Positions 47,664-58,853 of a DNA stretch of 64,000 nucleotides are shown here, in pieces. The notes under the pieces are model-generated. The model had not been told where the DNA came from. It saw only the letters and a list, made by a program, of their open reading frames with translations, and made no database searches. The first letter of the stretch is position 1, and every line of letters starts with the position of its first letter. The position numbers and the translations under genes were made by a program. This DNA is from Lycium barbarum (Eukaryota > Streptophyta > Magnoliopsida > Solanales > Solanaceae), in assembly GCF_019175385.1 (NCBI RefSeq), contig NC_083338.1:63954884-64018883 (forward strand), read 5' to 3'.

Positions 47664-50138
47664 TGTCACGACCCGACTAGGGGGCCGCGACGAGCACCCG
47701 GTGATAGCCCACCCGGGCACCCTCTTAGCTTACTCTTATTCTTACTTCTAGGTGAGCCACATAATTATACATACATTTCCATTCATTCGTCATACGAGTC
47801 CCATTGGACGACATTACTATTATATCATAATTGGCATCTATGCCACATCAATGTACATGGGCCAACGTGGCCGACAAAATGAAATACAACATATAGGCTG
47901 ACAAGCCCAGACATATCTATACATATATACACGTGCCTACAAGCCTCTAAGAGAGCATGACATATCACATGAGCGGGACAGGACCTCGCTATGCCCATAA
48001 ATATGTACACAAAAGAATGAGTACCCAAGAGCTATGGCTCCGAAGGAAGTGGAGCTCTGCTATGTAATCTCTGAATAAGCAGCTATGGATCAAGTCTGTC
48101 TCCCTGTGCACCTGCGGGCATGACACAGCGTCCACAAACAAAAGGACGTCAGTACGAAGAATGTACTGAGTATGTAAAGCATGATCAACATCGATATATA
48201 AGCATAATGAACAACATATGAAATAGCATAGGAGGGGGAGACAATAATATCATCATCATGACACTTACTTTCCTTTCATAGGAACTTTCCATTTCTCATA
48301 CGTATTTGTATACATACATCCTCATCCGTGTTCCATAATAGTACTCGTACCATACTTGTGCCCGTATTCGTATACATGTCCTTATTCGTATTTTTGTACA
48401 TAGTCTTATCACATTCATATTCATTTTATAAACATAGCATACCCGACCTCATAGGATCGGTGTTTCATGCATAGCATTTACATAGCATACCCGACCTCAT
48501 AGGATCGGTGTTTCATATACATACTTGGCCAACCAAGGCTCAAGGTTACTCATACCTTGCCCTACCAAGGCTTCAGGGTTATCCGTGCCATCTGCAGAGG
48601 TGTGCGCGCGTTTCGTAATCGTATACATACTTTATACATATTCATATACATATATTCTACCCGGCGTATAAGCTCGGGGTTTCATTATAGCCCTTCATAG
48701 GCACATATAAGTATAATAGCCCGTAGGCACCTTTAGCATCATTATTATTATCATTATCATTACCATCATCATCATTATCGTTACTTCTATATCATAGGCT
48801 TACTCGTCGTATGAGGTGCATAGTACAATCGTAGTACATATCAAGGATCGTGAGCTCATGAGCTCGGAATATCAATTATTTGAAGGCAACATACTCATAT
48901 CGAGGATTTAAGAAATTTGCCAAGAACCATGCCTTATGAAAGAAGGGTTAGCCTTACATATCTTTTCGTCGAACTATTCTACACTCGCACGTTCCTTTCC
49001 AATGCTAGCATTTATACCTTCATTAATATCATAACAATGGCCATTAGTCATTCACATTATCCACATTATCTAGATTCCTCAATTTGCCTCTAATTCACCC
49101 ACATTCATGGTCATAACACCCAACTTCGTCCATTCGTCTAAAGTGTCTAGTTCATGATCTTAATACCATTTATAACACATTCATATCACAACACAACAAC
49201 ATTCATAATTCAATTCAAATTATTTCTCAAAATGTCACTATTCATCCTTCATGACCTAGTTGACCATATTTTCTACAATCCATGTATTTTAATTCTCCAA
49301 TACCTTAAACATCATGTAAATATCATGAATCTTACCTTAGATGTTGTAGGAGCAAGCTTTAGTTGATAATACTCCACCTTGAGCAAAACCCTAGTTTTTC
49401 TCCATTTGAATTTCTTGACTTGGATGATATTTGATGATTTCCTTACTCTTGATTCCCTTATTTAATGTGGTTGATCCTCAAATATCCTTGAAAACTTGTA
49501 TAATAATAGTAGAGAGAAGTTTTAGAGAGAAGTGGTGTGATGTAGAAATGAAATAAAATAAGTCTTGGTCCCTTTATTTAATGACTTGTAAAATCTGTGC
49601 TGAGGTGAACAGTGGTCGTAAACTAAGTTTACGACCACGTATTCCACTTTACGTACCGTCCATTGCGATCGTCTTTAACCTTTCCAAAACCACAAGCCTA
49701 GACTGCAACCATGGTGATTTACGACCATGGTTTACGGGCCGTAAATCACTTTACGGTCCGTAAACCTGGTCGTATTTTACCATTTCCTCCACTGGCAGAA
49801 AGTTGAAGCTCTGCATGGCAGTTTACGACCTGCTAGTTTACGGACCGTATACCAATTTACGGTCCGTCCTAGCACTTTACGACCACTAGGCAGTTGCAAA
49901 TCTGCAAGTTACCATAATTCTTAGACTTCTCATTTTTAATCACCCACGTCCATGCATATGCATTGCTCACCTTATATCTCATCTTAACTTAGCCAACTTT
50001 CTTGTCTTACGTGGGATTCATTTGAAATCTCGCCTAAGGTCATCAAATGCCATTTCTTACTCATGGAACATCATGCACTCGTACTCATCACTAGTTCATT
50101 CACTTGCGTACCAACGAAAAATTTTCCGAGGTGTAACA
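47664..50138 (-). repeat. 5' LTR of element C
   Basis: TGTCACGACCCG to GAGGTGTAACA. Followed by ctagc of the B LTR. Contains the palindrome cluster at 49615-49890 and (TCA)n near 48740-48785. Confidence 0.9.
48111..48180 (-). promoter_or_regulatory. LTR core promoter and two-hairpin module (C, right)
   Basis: CTTTACATACTCAGTACA on the minus strand; first stem GTCC/GGAC; second stem partly changed (CGCTGTG). Confidence 0.5.
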
Positions 50139-50571
50139 CTAGCTTAGGAGCTCCTCTCTCCTAATTCAACTTTGTCTAAGTTAAAAGTGAAATGCATGAA
50201 TGATGAATACGTCATCAACTAAGGGCTTTATATGCTGCCCATGATTGTTACACGTGTCCACTCAACCAAGCACCATTGACATGTGTCCCACTATAGCATG
50301 GACCAATCAGATTTGGCCATGTTATAGTGGGGTCCATGTAGCACCTTAATTAACTTAATTAATTAAAATCCCCACTTAATAATCTAATCATGGTTAATTA
50401 ATCCCTAATCTTCACTAATGTTTCCATACTAATAGTAATTAGCTAGCAAGCCGTGCATTATTAAAATCGGGGTTAAAAAGTCCTTGTCTCATATCTCAAA
50501 AATAATCTTGTCCTCGAACTTATGTTGATTAGCTACGAATAATCCAACGTGCAAAAATACGGGACATAACA

Positions 50572-50638
50572 ATAGGCCTCATTATGGGGCTTGTACGGGC
50601 CTCCAAAGGCCTTCAATGCCATCCTTATCATCCATGCG
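50572..50638. other. 67 bp not assigned to any element
   Basis: Between the end of the B LTR and the start of the E LTR. No feature seen. The last five bases (atgcg) would be the E target duplicate and the first five (atagg) the B one, but the partners are not in the window. Confidence 0.5.
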
Positions 50639-51269
50639 TGATGCAATCCAAATTACCATGGTGACGACTCAAGTGTTCAAGCCGAGGAGACCCAAATTGA
50701 AGCCCGAGAGGATGTGGATTGCAGCCCACGGTCTGCCCCACAGAAAGAACAAGTCTAGCAGCCCAAATTTGGACTTCTAGAAGCTCTAGTGTGAACATGA
50801 GGGGCTGGTCTAATGTGAACGAAGGAAGCTTCCCTTTTTGTGTGTTCTAGGCTTATTAAAGGCTGTTTTGACTTTCATAATTTGTAGTGGCTTTCTAGGC
50901 TTCTAGGAGTATGCATTTTGTAGTCTTCTATGCACCTAGAAGACTACACTTCCATTTATTTCTTTTGACAAGTATATTTTAAGAACCTTATTTAAAGGTG
51001 CTTGTAAATCATTTGAAGGGAACCTATCTTGAAATATATGAATATTGAACTTTTCTCTCTAGTTGAGACTTGTTGTGATTTGGTGGACTCCAAATTGTAC
51101 AACCCCCGTTTGATCATTCAATTTGCAAGAGATCTCTATTCTCTTGAGGAATGTTGCATAAGATGCCTTTGATCCTTTTGGAAGGTAACGAGGACTAGTT
51201 CTTCTAGTTATTGTCCAATTGTTATTCAAATTGTGTCTTCTTTCTATCTTTGTTATTTTTCTTGCATCA
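50639..51269 (+). repeat. 5' LTR of element E
   Basis: TGATGCAATCC ... CTTGCATCA, 631 bp, matching 55700-56163. A TATTTAAAG near 50989-50997 may be the TATA box. Unlike the A-G LTRs it is short and lacks the two-hairpin module. Confidence 0.85.
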
Positions 51270-51310
51270 TTTGGTATCAGAGCCTAGTATAGATTTGTTC
51301 TAACAAATCT
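51270..51310 (+). promoter_or_regulatory. PBS and adjoining hairpin of E
   Basis: TGGTATCAGAGC at 51272-51283; then a perfect 8-bp inverted repeat AGATTTGT-tcta-ACAAATCT at 51291-51310. Element F has a related, imperfect hairpin at the same spot. Confidence 0.8.
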
Positions 51311-52775
51311 AGTCTTGGGTTTGGTATTCACAAAAAAAAAAATGGAAAAATATTTGGAAAAAAATAATCCAAAATTGGTTTGTATTCCTTGTTTTGTTGT
51401 TGATTCTAGTGTTAGATTCGAGTTCCTTAGAGTTCTTAGGTTCTAAGTCTGAAGGTTTGAGTCAATTGAAGTTAGATTTTCAATTTCCACCATTGTTAGA
51501 CCTTGAAACTTGAAGACTCAAAGTGGGTCTTATAGAAGAGGTTGAAATTGAGGGTTGAAAGTTGTTGGGTTGATTTCTCCTAGTTAAGAAGGACAAGAAT
51601 CCAAAAATTGGAAAGATTTGGAGTATTTCGGTGTTCTTGATCTTTTTGGTGAATCTGATTTTTGGTGTTTGAAGACTTGTGTTCTTGGATGTTCAAGAAA
51701 AAGTTCATGAACTATTATTTCTAAAGTCTCCAATCGAGCCATTAGTTTAGGTGTTTTGGGTGATCCATGGTGATATTTGGAAACTAGACATCAAGATGGT
51801 CATTTTGGTATATCATTTGAAATGTTTTGAATACTTGTGTTCTTGAGTGTTCATAAATATTTTGTGAATGTTCATGTGTGTTCTTGATAATTTCAAATAC
51901 TAACTTTGTTTGATCTAATTTTGGTGATAAGTTAAGCTTTCAAGATGTTAGGGAGTGTGAAAGCTGTTTTGGAAGTCAAAGGGACTAGTCAAGAGTTGAT
52001 TCCCAAGGAGTTGGTGCATTGAACCCCTCCAAAACATGGAGAAGGGGGCTGCACTCATTAGGAGAAGTGAAAAAGCAGTTTGGGGTGTGTGAAAGGGAGT
52101 AGAGGCAAACAAATAGTCAAACCATTAATTGACACAAGTTCCCAAGTCAATTCTTGGAAAGACTAACAGTCACCTTGAGAAAAGAGTGTCCAAGTTCCTA
52201 ATCACCTCTTTGGAAAATGAGAAGTCAAGTTTGCAAGTCCCTAGTCATCTTTTGGGAAGACGAGAAGCTACATTGAAATTTGTAGTAATTAAATTCCAAG
52301 ACCAGTTGGTCAAAGGATATTAATTAGCAAGACTTAGGGGGCTGCCTTACACATTTTAAGGGGGGTTGGGAAGCTTCTTAATCCTTTCTTTGTGACATAA
52401 CTTCTAGCTAGTATCCATTAAGTAATTACCTACTCAAAGTTTACTAGTTCTTGAGCTATAACTTTTTCCGTGCTAATTCTTTCAAGCTTTTCTCGTTTTA
52501 ACTCATCGTGAATTGTTTGACTCAAGTGCGCCACAATTAAAAGAGTCGTCCGACTATAAAGTCCATAATCTCACTCTAATCCCGAAGAGGTAGCATCTTT
52601 TGTATAATTTGGGAGATTGAATAGGAGTTGGTCAATTCTGAGGAAGCCAATATAAGACGGAGTGAACCAAACCTATTATATCATTGAGTGAACCGAACGC
52701 CACCCAAATAAAGTAAGGGAATGAGTAAGGTGATTTTTAACTCATAACCTTTTCTTTGAGCTTTGTTATGCAGGT
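51311..52775 (+). other. Leader of element E, non-coding
   Basis: About 1.5 kb without a supported frame. Stretches near 52440-52560 (tactagttcttg, ctttcaagcttttc) match the F leader near 61845-61940. It ends in a 3' splice-like TTATGCAG|GT just before the first ATG. Confidence 0.6.
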
Positions 52776-53393
52776 ATGATGGACCAAGGTGCAATGAGTA
52801 CTAAACCCGTTCAATCAGAAGTAAGAACTAGATGGCCTACACAAAGGAGAGGACCACTATTTCCAAGAAAAGGAGAGAGATTGCCTAAGCCAAAGTTTCA
52901 AAAATTGAAGCTGAATGTTTGTGGGTATAATGGGATTGATCTAGAGCTTGACAATTTGTGGGACTCCACATTCATTTCTCCTTATGCGGTTGATTGGTTG
53001 AATTTGACATGGGTTAAAAACAGATATCCATATGACTATAATGGGTATCAAGCTGAGTGGATGGTCATGGTGGTAATATCTCATGTAGATTATCTTGAAA
53101 TGGTCCGATGTGGTGTGTTTCCCGTAAAAATAAGTCACTTATGCTTTGGACAGCCCTGGTTTCAAAAACACGACATACCAAATGTACGAGATTGGATAAG
53201 GTATGTCATGGATGAGGAAGGATGGCCTTTCTTTCCATTCCCACTTCCGAAAGAAAATCCCAATAGTGCATATGTCTCTTCTATTCCTATAGGGGAGTGT
53301 AATGCAATGCAAAATGGGAAGTCCGGGTTGACTGGAATGAGTGGGCTGCCACACAAAAAAAAAAACAAGAGAATGGAATTGAAAAGAACATGA
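52776..53393 (+). pseudogene. E frame part 1, degenerate protease-like
   Basis: 205 codons from an ATG directly after the TGCAG|GT motif. The N-terminal 45 residues are basic and proline-rich. Residues ~60-150 look like a retropepsin fold: an NLWDSTFISPYAVDWLNL segment where the family has the D-S/T-G active site followed by a helix, then RYPYDYNGYQ, a VRCGVFPVKI strand, and HLCFGQPWFQKHD where the family has a hydrophobic-hydrophobic-G-R-P-W motif. The equivalent F region reads DGGSCT and LLLGRPW. The catalytic triad is not intact here, so activity is unlikely. The frame ends by shift at an A-run (about 53358-53366), and the next open frame starts at the overlapping ATGA at 53390. Confidence 0.6.
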
Positions 53394-54747
53394 GAGAAAA
53401 GAAAAATAATGAGGGAGATGAAGTTCTTCACTCTAACACTCACAATGTTTCTTTTTCCTCTAGTTGTTTGAATTCTTTTGTAGGTACCATTGGAAACAAT
53501 CTTGAGAATGAGCCTCATACAATGGAAACTCATGAAAAGGCTGCAACAATTTCGGAAGAGCAGAATTGTCCAAAAGCGGGACTTGAAGGTAAAGAAGATC
53601 AATCTTGTGAGCCTAAAGGTACTTCTAAACTCACTACTTTAGATGCCAATGTTAAGCATTTTGATTGTGTGAGTATGACTAAGGAATTATCTTATTTGGG
53701 CTTAAAATCTTCTTTGTCTTTGTGATGATAAACTGAATGAATCTTGTGGAGATACACTAGTTGTTCTCGGTTGTGATCCTGAAACTGAAACTACTTGTGA
53801 GTTTGATGTGATGAAAACTAGTGTTGACACTTGTGATGAGAGTCTTAATGCAAAAGACACAACTTCTGTGGTTGGAAGGAGTAAAAACAAGTTGATTGAT
53901 TTTAATGTTTTGTCTTTAGAAAGCAATCTTGAACCTTGTGTGTGTGAGTAATATTCCATTATTAGTTGATGATTATTCTGGATATGATGGAATTTTTTGC
54001 CATAAATGTGATTGTTTGGAATTAGGCACACCAACCATGTTTGATAAGGAAGAAAGCAATTCATCTTTGAGTCTTTCTAATGTTGAATCTGCACATGATA
54101 ATGAAATTGACTTCAATGATGAGTTTGAACATGTGGAATTCAATGATGATGTGAACTTGGGTGAGACCTTTCTTGTGAAACTATTTTTACTTGGAAATGC
54201 TTGTTTGTTTAATGATGAGTTTGAGTTTCTTAATACTCTTTCTTGTGATGGATTTAACTCCTTGTTGGATAGTTCACTTGATAAAGGACATTGTCTTGGA
54301 AAGGAAAGTGTGGGAAGTTGCTTAAGTAATAAATCTTCTTTGTGTGGTCCAAATCGTGATCTTGTGCTTAGTAGTATTCGTGATTGTGAAAGTGAACTTA
54401 CTGATGGTGAAGTGGCCTTAAGTAGCACTTTTATTTACTATTTGTTTGCGTATGATGAGGGTCATGATTGTTTTAGGAGCTTTTGTGATGTGGAGGACTT
54501 AAAGTGTGACTTTGAGTGTGCTAGACATGTAGGAAATGATCTTAAAGAGGATTGGGAAAGTAGTGCAGAATTCTTTAATAGTGAAGAAGAATGTGAGGAT
54601 GAGTTCTCACTAGGAGCAGAATTTGAGTTGAAATGTCTAGGTGTGAATAAGCTTGAGCGGAAAAGGAAAGTAGAATGGTGGATGCTTGTTCTAGTGTCTA
54701 CTACTTTACTTATTGTGATCCTTACATGGATCACTCACTTGAGATAG
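53390..54747 (+). pseudogene. E frame part 2, acidic, unknown
   Basis: Open stretches 53390-53725 and 53929-54747 lie in two different frames with a shifted, coding-like piece between them (Cys/Asp/Glu-rich, as on both sides), so one ancestral frame has suffered frameshifts. The product is strongly acidic and cysteine-containing. Near its end a basic patch (KLERKRK) precedes a hydrophobic segment of about 20 residues (WWMLVLVSTTLLIVILTW), a plausible membrane anchor. I do not recognise the family. It could be a highly diverged gag/spacer protein or captured host sequence. Confidence 0.45.
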
Positions 54748-54774
54748 GCTATACCAAATTCCTTAGCTTGAAAT

Positions 54775-55699
54775 GTGGAAGTTATGCATTTTAATCCTGG
54801 GATAGTAGTCACGATCTTAGAGGTAAAATTCTTCCTTTTGATAAGTTTGATTGCTTATTTGACTTTTTTGTGGGTTCTTATCAAACGAAAAGACGAGAGA
54901 AGTATGAGAAATCTGGTCATTACACATGGTTTAATCCCTTTGATGTTTCTAAGATTAATGATGGCACATATTCTTACCTCATGATTCATGCTTCTCTAGA
55001 GTACTCTTGTAGTAATTGGATACATCATTGTCACTCTTTTTTGTTATTACTATTCGAGTTACTAGTAGATATTCTTAAGACATATGCCAAGCTTGATGTG
55101 TTGACCATTTTTGTTTTTGACCCCGGAATTGATCATAAGGTTTATAATTTGTTGGAATTGTTGACTTTGGGTTGGGCTGGTACATTACTTCGTTATTGGC
55201 AGTTGAGTTATTCTACTTGTTTTGTACTTAGCCTTGGAAAGAATTTAGTGTATTTTAAGGTGAATCAGGTGGAGAGCCATTGGAAAGATCCTCCCTGGAA
55301 ATCATTGTGGTATGCGACCACAACTTGCAAACTCCATGAAGATGGTAGGTTTTCTTGGTTCATGCTTCTTCTTGGGCTTTCCAAATCCATGACAGTAATC
55401 TCTATTATCTTTGGGAAGTTTTTTAGCACTCTTGTTTTATATCATGATTATTCACTCATGTTGCTACTTAACTGTTACCCGATTGAGACTTGGAAGCTAC
55501 ACATACTCATTCTCGTCCATGTTTTGCAGGGATCGAATTTGAGGACAAATTCTTTTCAAGAGGGGGAGAATGATGTAGTCCATGTAGCCATGATGATGAT
55601 CCAACTGTGCCATAATGATGTGGTTGCGGTTGATGCTGCTGTCGAGGTTGATATTAATGTTGTAATTTCGAGGACGAAATTCTTCCAAGAAAGGGAGGA
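54775..55699 (+). pseudogene. E frame part 3, tryptophan-rich, unknown
   Basis: A frame from 54870 stays open through 55832, running into the 3' LTR. It begins in a basic stretch after a hydrophobic segment in the overlapping frame at 54775-54984, and contains W-rich, membrane-like segments. The C-terminal GSNLRTNSFQEGE resembles the tail often found at the end of Ty3/gypsy pol just before the PPT. Apart from that tail I see no known domain. A duplicated PPT-like block lies at about 55549-55572 and 55678-55699. Confidence 0.4.
55678..55699 (+). promoter_or_regulatory. Polypurine tract of E
   Basis: aagaaagggagga directly before TGATGCAATCC of the 3' LTR. A second purine tract (caagagggggaga, about 55556-55569) followed by atgatg lies 130 bp upstream. 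Confidence 0.75.
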
Positions 55700-56163
55700 T
55701 GATGCAATCCAAATTACCATGGTGACGACTCAAGTGTTCAAGCCGAGGAGACCCAAATTGAAGCCCGAGAGGATGTGGATTGAAGCCCACGATCTGCCCC
55801 ACAGAAAGAACAAGTCTAGCAGCCCAAATTAGGACTTCTGGAAGCTCTAGTGTGAACATGAGGGGCTGGTCTAATGTGAACGAAGGAAGCTTCCCTTTTT
55901 GTATTTTCTAGGCTTATTAAAGGCTGTTTTGTCTTTCATAATGTGTAGTGGCTTTCTAGGCTTCTAGGAGTATGCATTTTGTAGTCTTCTATGCACCTAG
56001 AAGATTACACTTCCATTTATTTCTTTTGGCTTGTATATTTTAAGAACCTTATTTAAAGGTGCTTGTAAATCATTTGAAGGGAACCTATCTTGAAATATAT
56101 GAATATTGAACTTTTCTCTCTAGATGAGACTTGTTGTGATTTGGTGGACTCCAAATTGCACAA
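55700..56163 (+). repeat. 3' LTR of element E, interrupted
   Basis: Matches the first ~465 bp of the 5' LTR, then breaks after ...AATTGCACAA where the B element begins. The remainder would lie beyond the right edge. Confidence 0.85.
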
Positions 56164-56784
56164 TGTTATACCCCGTATTTTTATACATTGGTTTATTTGT
56201 GAACTAATCAACATAAATTCGAGGATAAAATTATTTTTGGGATATGAGACAAGGACTTTTAATCCCCGATTTTAATAAGTGCACGATCTGCTAATTAACT
56301 ACAATTAGTGTAGAAGTATTAGTAAAGATTAGGGATTAATTAACCATGATTAGATTATAAGTGCGGATTGGTGATTAATTAAGGATTAATTAGCCTAATT
56401 AGGATTAATTAGCCTAATTAGGATTAATTAAGTCATTAGTGGGCTGAATGGACCCCACTATAACATGGCCAAATCGGATTGTCCCATGCTATAGTGGGGC
56501 ACGTCTAAGGTTAGTAAGCAGCATGTAAAAGGCCTAAAATGACTCACTAAACACATTTCATCTTCATAATTCTTGACAAGCAAAATTCATCACAAGCCAT
56601 GGCAACTCACGGCCATGGCTGTCCTTGACCGAGCTTAAGGTTTTGTTGGGAGAAAAATTAAATTTCCAAGAGGTTCTAGACATTCAAGGGGTTAGCAACG
56701 TGAATATTAATCTTTCGGGCAGCAAGAACACTTGCAATTTTAATCCACAAATTTTAGCAACATTAGAAGGCTAAGCTTGCAAAG

Positions 56785-57582
56785 GTAAGGTTTAATACTC
56801 TCCTACATGTTTTAGAGATGGTTTGGTCTTTGTATGAATTGGTGGATGTGGAATTGGATGCAAGAATTGTGTATGTTGATGTTGAGATTTTGTTTGGGCC
56901 GTATAGGGGCTGTTTTAATCTAACAATGGTGAATTAATTTTAATTAGTGTTGTTGTTATTGATTATATGATGAAAGTGAAGGAATTTGATATGTAAAGTT
57001 ATGGTTGTGTTGTGTTAGTAATGATCGGGTTCTGGTTGTGTTGTTGTTCTTGTGAAATTGGAAGACTAAGTGTAGTTAAGACTTGTATTGTGTTGTTATA
57101 ATTGATGGGCTGCTTTAGGACTTATTAATGTTAAGATAGTTTTCTTGCATATGGAAGTTGAGGCCGTTGTTGTGTTGTTGCAAATGTGAATCACTAATTT
57201 GATAAGAAATAAATGTATAAGATATCGTATGTGAAGCGTATGTGGCTTGTTGGGTGCATATTTTTGATATTTGAGGTGTATCGGGCATTATTATGTTATG
57301 TGGGCTGTTTTGGAGTATCCTCGGATCTTGTTTCGACTAGTTCTTGATGTGATGACTTAGACGTGCTTTGGTTGATGCTATGTTGGTTGTTGTATAGTTG
57401 GCTTAAATGTGAGGAAATTGAGCGATATAGGGGAAGTGCTGCCCAATTGTCTAGAAATAAGCTACTAACGTTGAAATATGTTTTATGCCTATCTGTATCT
57501 TAACCATAGTCTTGACGTCTTAATATAGGTTGAGATACTCTAGACGGCGTATACGGATCAAGTCACAGATTAAGCGCCAAAG
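56785..57582 (+). other. Exon-like cassette in plus-strand B LTR
   Basis: Donor AAAG|GTAAGG at 56785, acceptor GATATAG|GGGAAGTGCTGCCC at 57430 (646-nt intron), 152-nt exon-like segment 57431-57582, donor AAAG|GTATCTAAAG at 57583. Confidence 0.4.
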
Positions 57583-57998
57583 GTATCTAAAGCTAACCCT
57601 TCTTTCTTTTGGCATGATCTTTGTGAAACAAATAGACGACGAGCATGTGATTTAAAAGAAACTCCTATTCTTAGAGACACTAGGATTGGCTAATGTCCTT
57701 AATTCCCAGAACTTACTTCATCGTGTTTGATACGTGTCTATGATTCCTGAAGTCCTATTTGATATAGTCCATAGTGACATTCGAAGGATACTTAGTATGA
57801 CTATTGTCTTGATTTCCAAATGATAGTTCGTTTTGAGTATTCTATTCATTATCAGATATAACTTAGTTTGCATATGGTTGCTCACTACTCTGCTCGTGCA
57901 TGCCGTAATGTATCTTTCACCGAGTCCCGGGCCGGGTATGTTTTCGTGCACAATTTCACTGCATTGTTCACCGAGCCCCTCACTAGAGGTCCGGGTAC

Positions 57999-58050
<52 letters not shown>

Positions 58051-58235
58051 ATGATAGTGATGATGTGATTATGGCGCCGAGGATCGTATATGATGACTTA
58101 TTCACCGAGTCCCATAATGGGCCGGATATGCATGATTTTCATTTCGTAAGACACAGGTGCATTGGTATCTTTGATTATCATACTTTCCTCCTGTAATCGG
58201 TTATGCAGTTGTGATTTTCCTTATTGTATTACATG

Positions 58236-58305
58236 CTTTATATACTCAGTACATATTCCGTGCTGACCCCCTTTCTTCGGGGGGCTGCGTTTCATGCCCG
58301 CAGGT
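58236..58305 (+). promoter_or_regulatory. LTR core promoter and two-hairpin module (B, plus)
   Basis: TATA TTTATATA at 58237-58244. First hairpin CCCCC-tttcttc-GGGGG from 58267, 30 nt downstream, so at the expected start site; second hairpin CTGCG (58285-58289) / CGCAG (58299-58303). Confidence 0.65.
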
Positions 58306-58853
58306 ACACATACCCGATTTGGTGATCCTCCAACTTAGGACTTCTATTCAGCTGTCTTGGAGAGCTCAATTGTTCCGGAGCCTATACTTTTGGTACAGAT
58401 CCTTTGATGTATATATATGTTTATCCAGGGGTACGGCGGGGCCCTGTCCCGTCATATTTCACTATTGATACTCTTAGAGGTCTGTAGACATATGTGTGGG
58501 TTGTGTATAAGTTGGTTCAGCTGTGTCTATATGATTTGTAAATGATATTCCCGTCTGTAGTGGCAGCCTTGCCGGCTTGCGTATCGTATCGTATGTAGGG
58601 ACAGCCTTGTCGGCTTGCGTATCATATTGGTTTATAGTGGCAGCCTTGTCGGCTTGCGTATCATATTACGTTTTGATTAGTTGTTACTCCTCAGGAGACA
58701 GGTTATCTTGATATATATGACATTGTGAACCTTTAATGTTTTTGCAAGTTTCCATATTGTCTTTAGTTTCAGTTTACTATATCTAACAGGTACGTATACG
58801 AGTGTCCAGCTCGGGCACTAGTCATGGCCCACGGGGTTGGGTCATGACAAAAG

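Larger units (their letters stand above)
37923..50138 (-). mobile_element. Element C: Ty3/gypsy chromovirus, decayed
   Basis: LTRs 37923-40388 and 47664-50138 (2,475 bp); PBS complement 47648-47659; PPT complement 40389-40401. Domain order on the minus strand is gag, zinc knuckle, protease, RT, RNase H, integrase, chromodomain, which is the Ty3/gypsy order; the integrase C-terminal chromodomain places it among chromoviruses, probably Tekay/Del-like. It sits in the B LTR. The right flank is ctagc; the matching left duplicate and the first bases of the left LTR are lost in a CT microsatellite. The interior gained a solo LTR of its own family. Several nonsense changes and a frameshifted gag make it inactive. 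Confidence 0.9.
20085..50571 (-). repeat. B-family 5' LTR, split by elements D and C
   Basis: Three pieces rebuild one LTR: 20085-21495, 37222-37922 and 50139-50571. The first break is the D insertion with its cctat duplication, and falls exactly at the acceptor-like ccccta motif of the LTR. The second is the C insertion in the (CT)n/ctagc stretch. The end GGGACATAACA at 50571 is intact and is followed by ataggcctc. This is the host insertion for most of the window. Confidence 0.85.
50639..56163 (+). mobile_element. Element E: non-autonomous LTR element with a long unknown frame
   Basis: 5' LTR 50639-51269, PBS 51272-51283, PPT at about 55687-55699, 3' LTR from 55700, cut at 56163 by the plus-strand B element. 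The interior has no RT or integrase. Instead it has a 1.5-kb leader related to that of element F and about 3 kb of decayed coding sequence (52776 to about 55560), of which only one segment resembles a retroviral-type protease. The shared leader suggests E was mobilised by F-like elements. Confidence 0.85.
56164..58849 (+). repeat. 5' LTR of plus-strand B element
   Basis: Full LTR in sense orientation; the easiest copy in which to read the family layout. Inverted repeat near 56455-56500, exon-like cassette 56785-57582, hairpin repeats 57918-58000, (TA)n 57999-58046, promoter module 58236-58305. Confidence 0.85.

Noticed and set aside
53162..53602. 146-codon minus-strand frame in element E
   Set aside because: Antisense to the E coding frame; no motif and poor composition.
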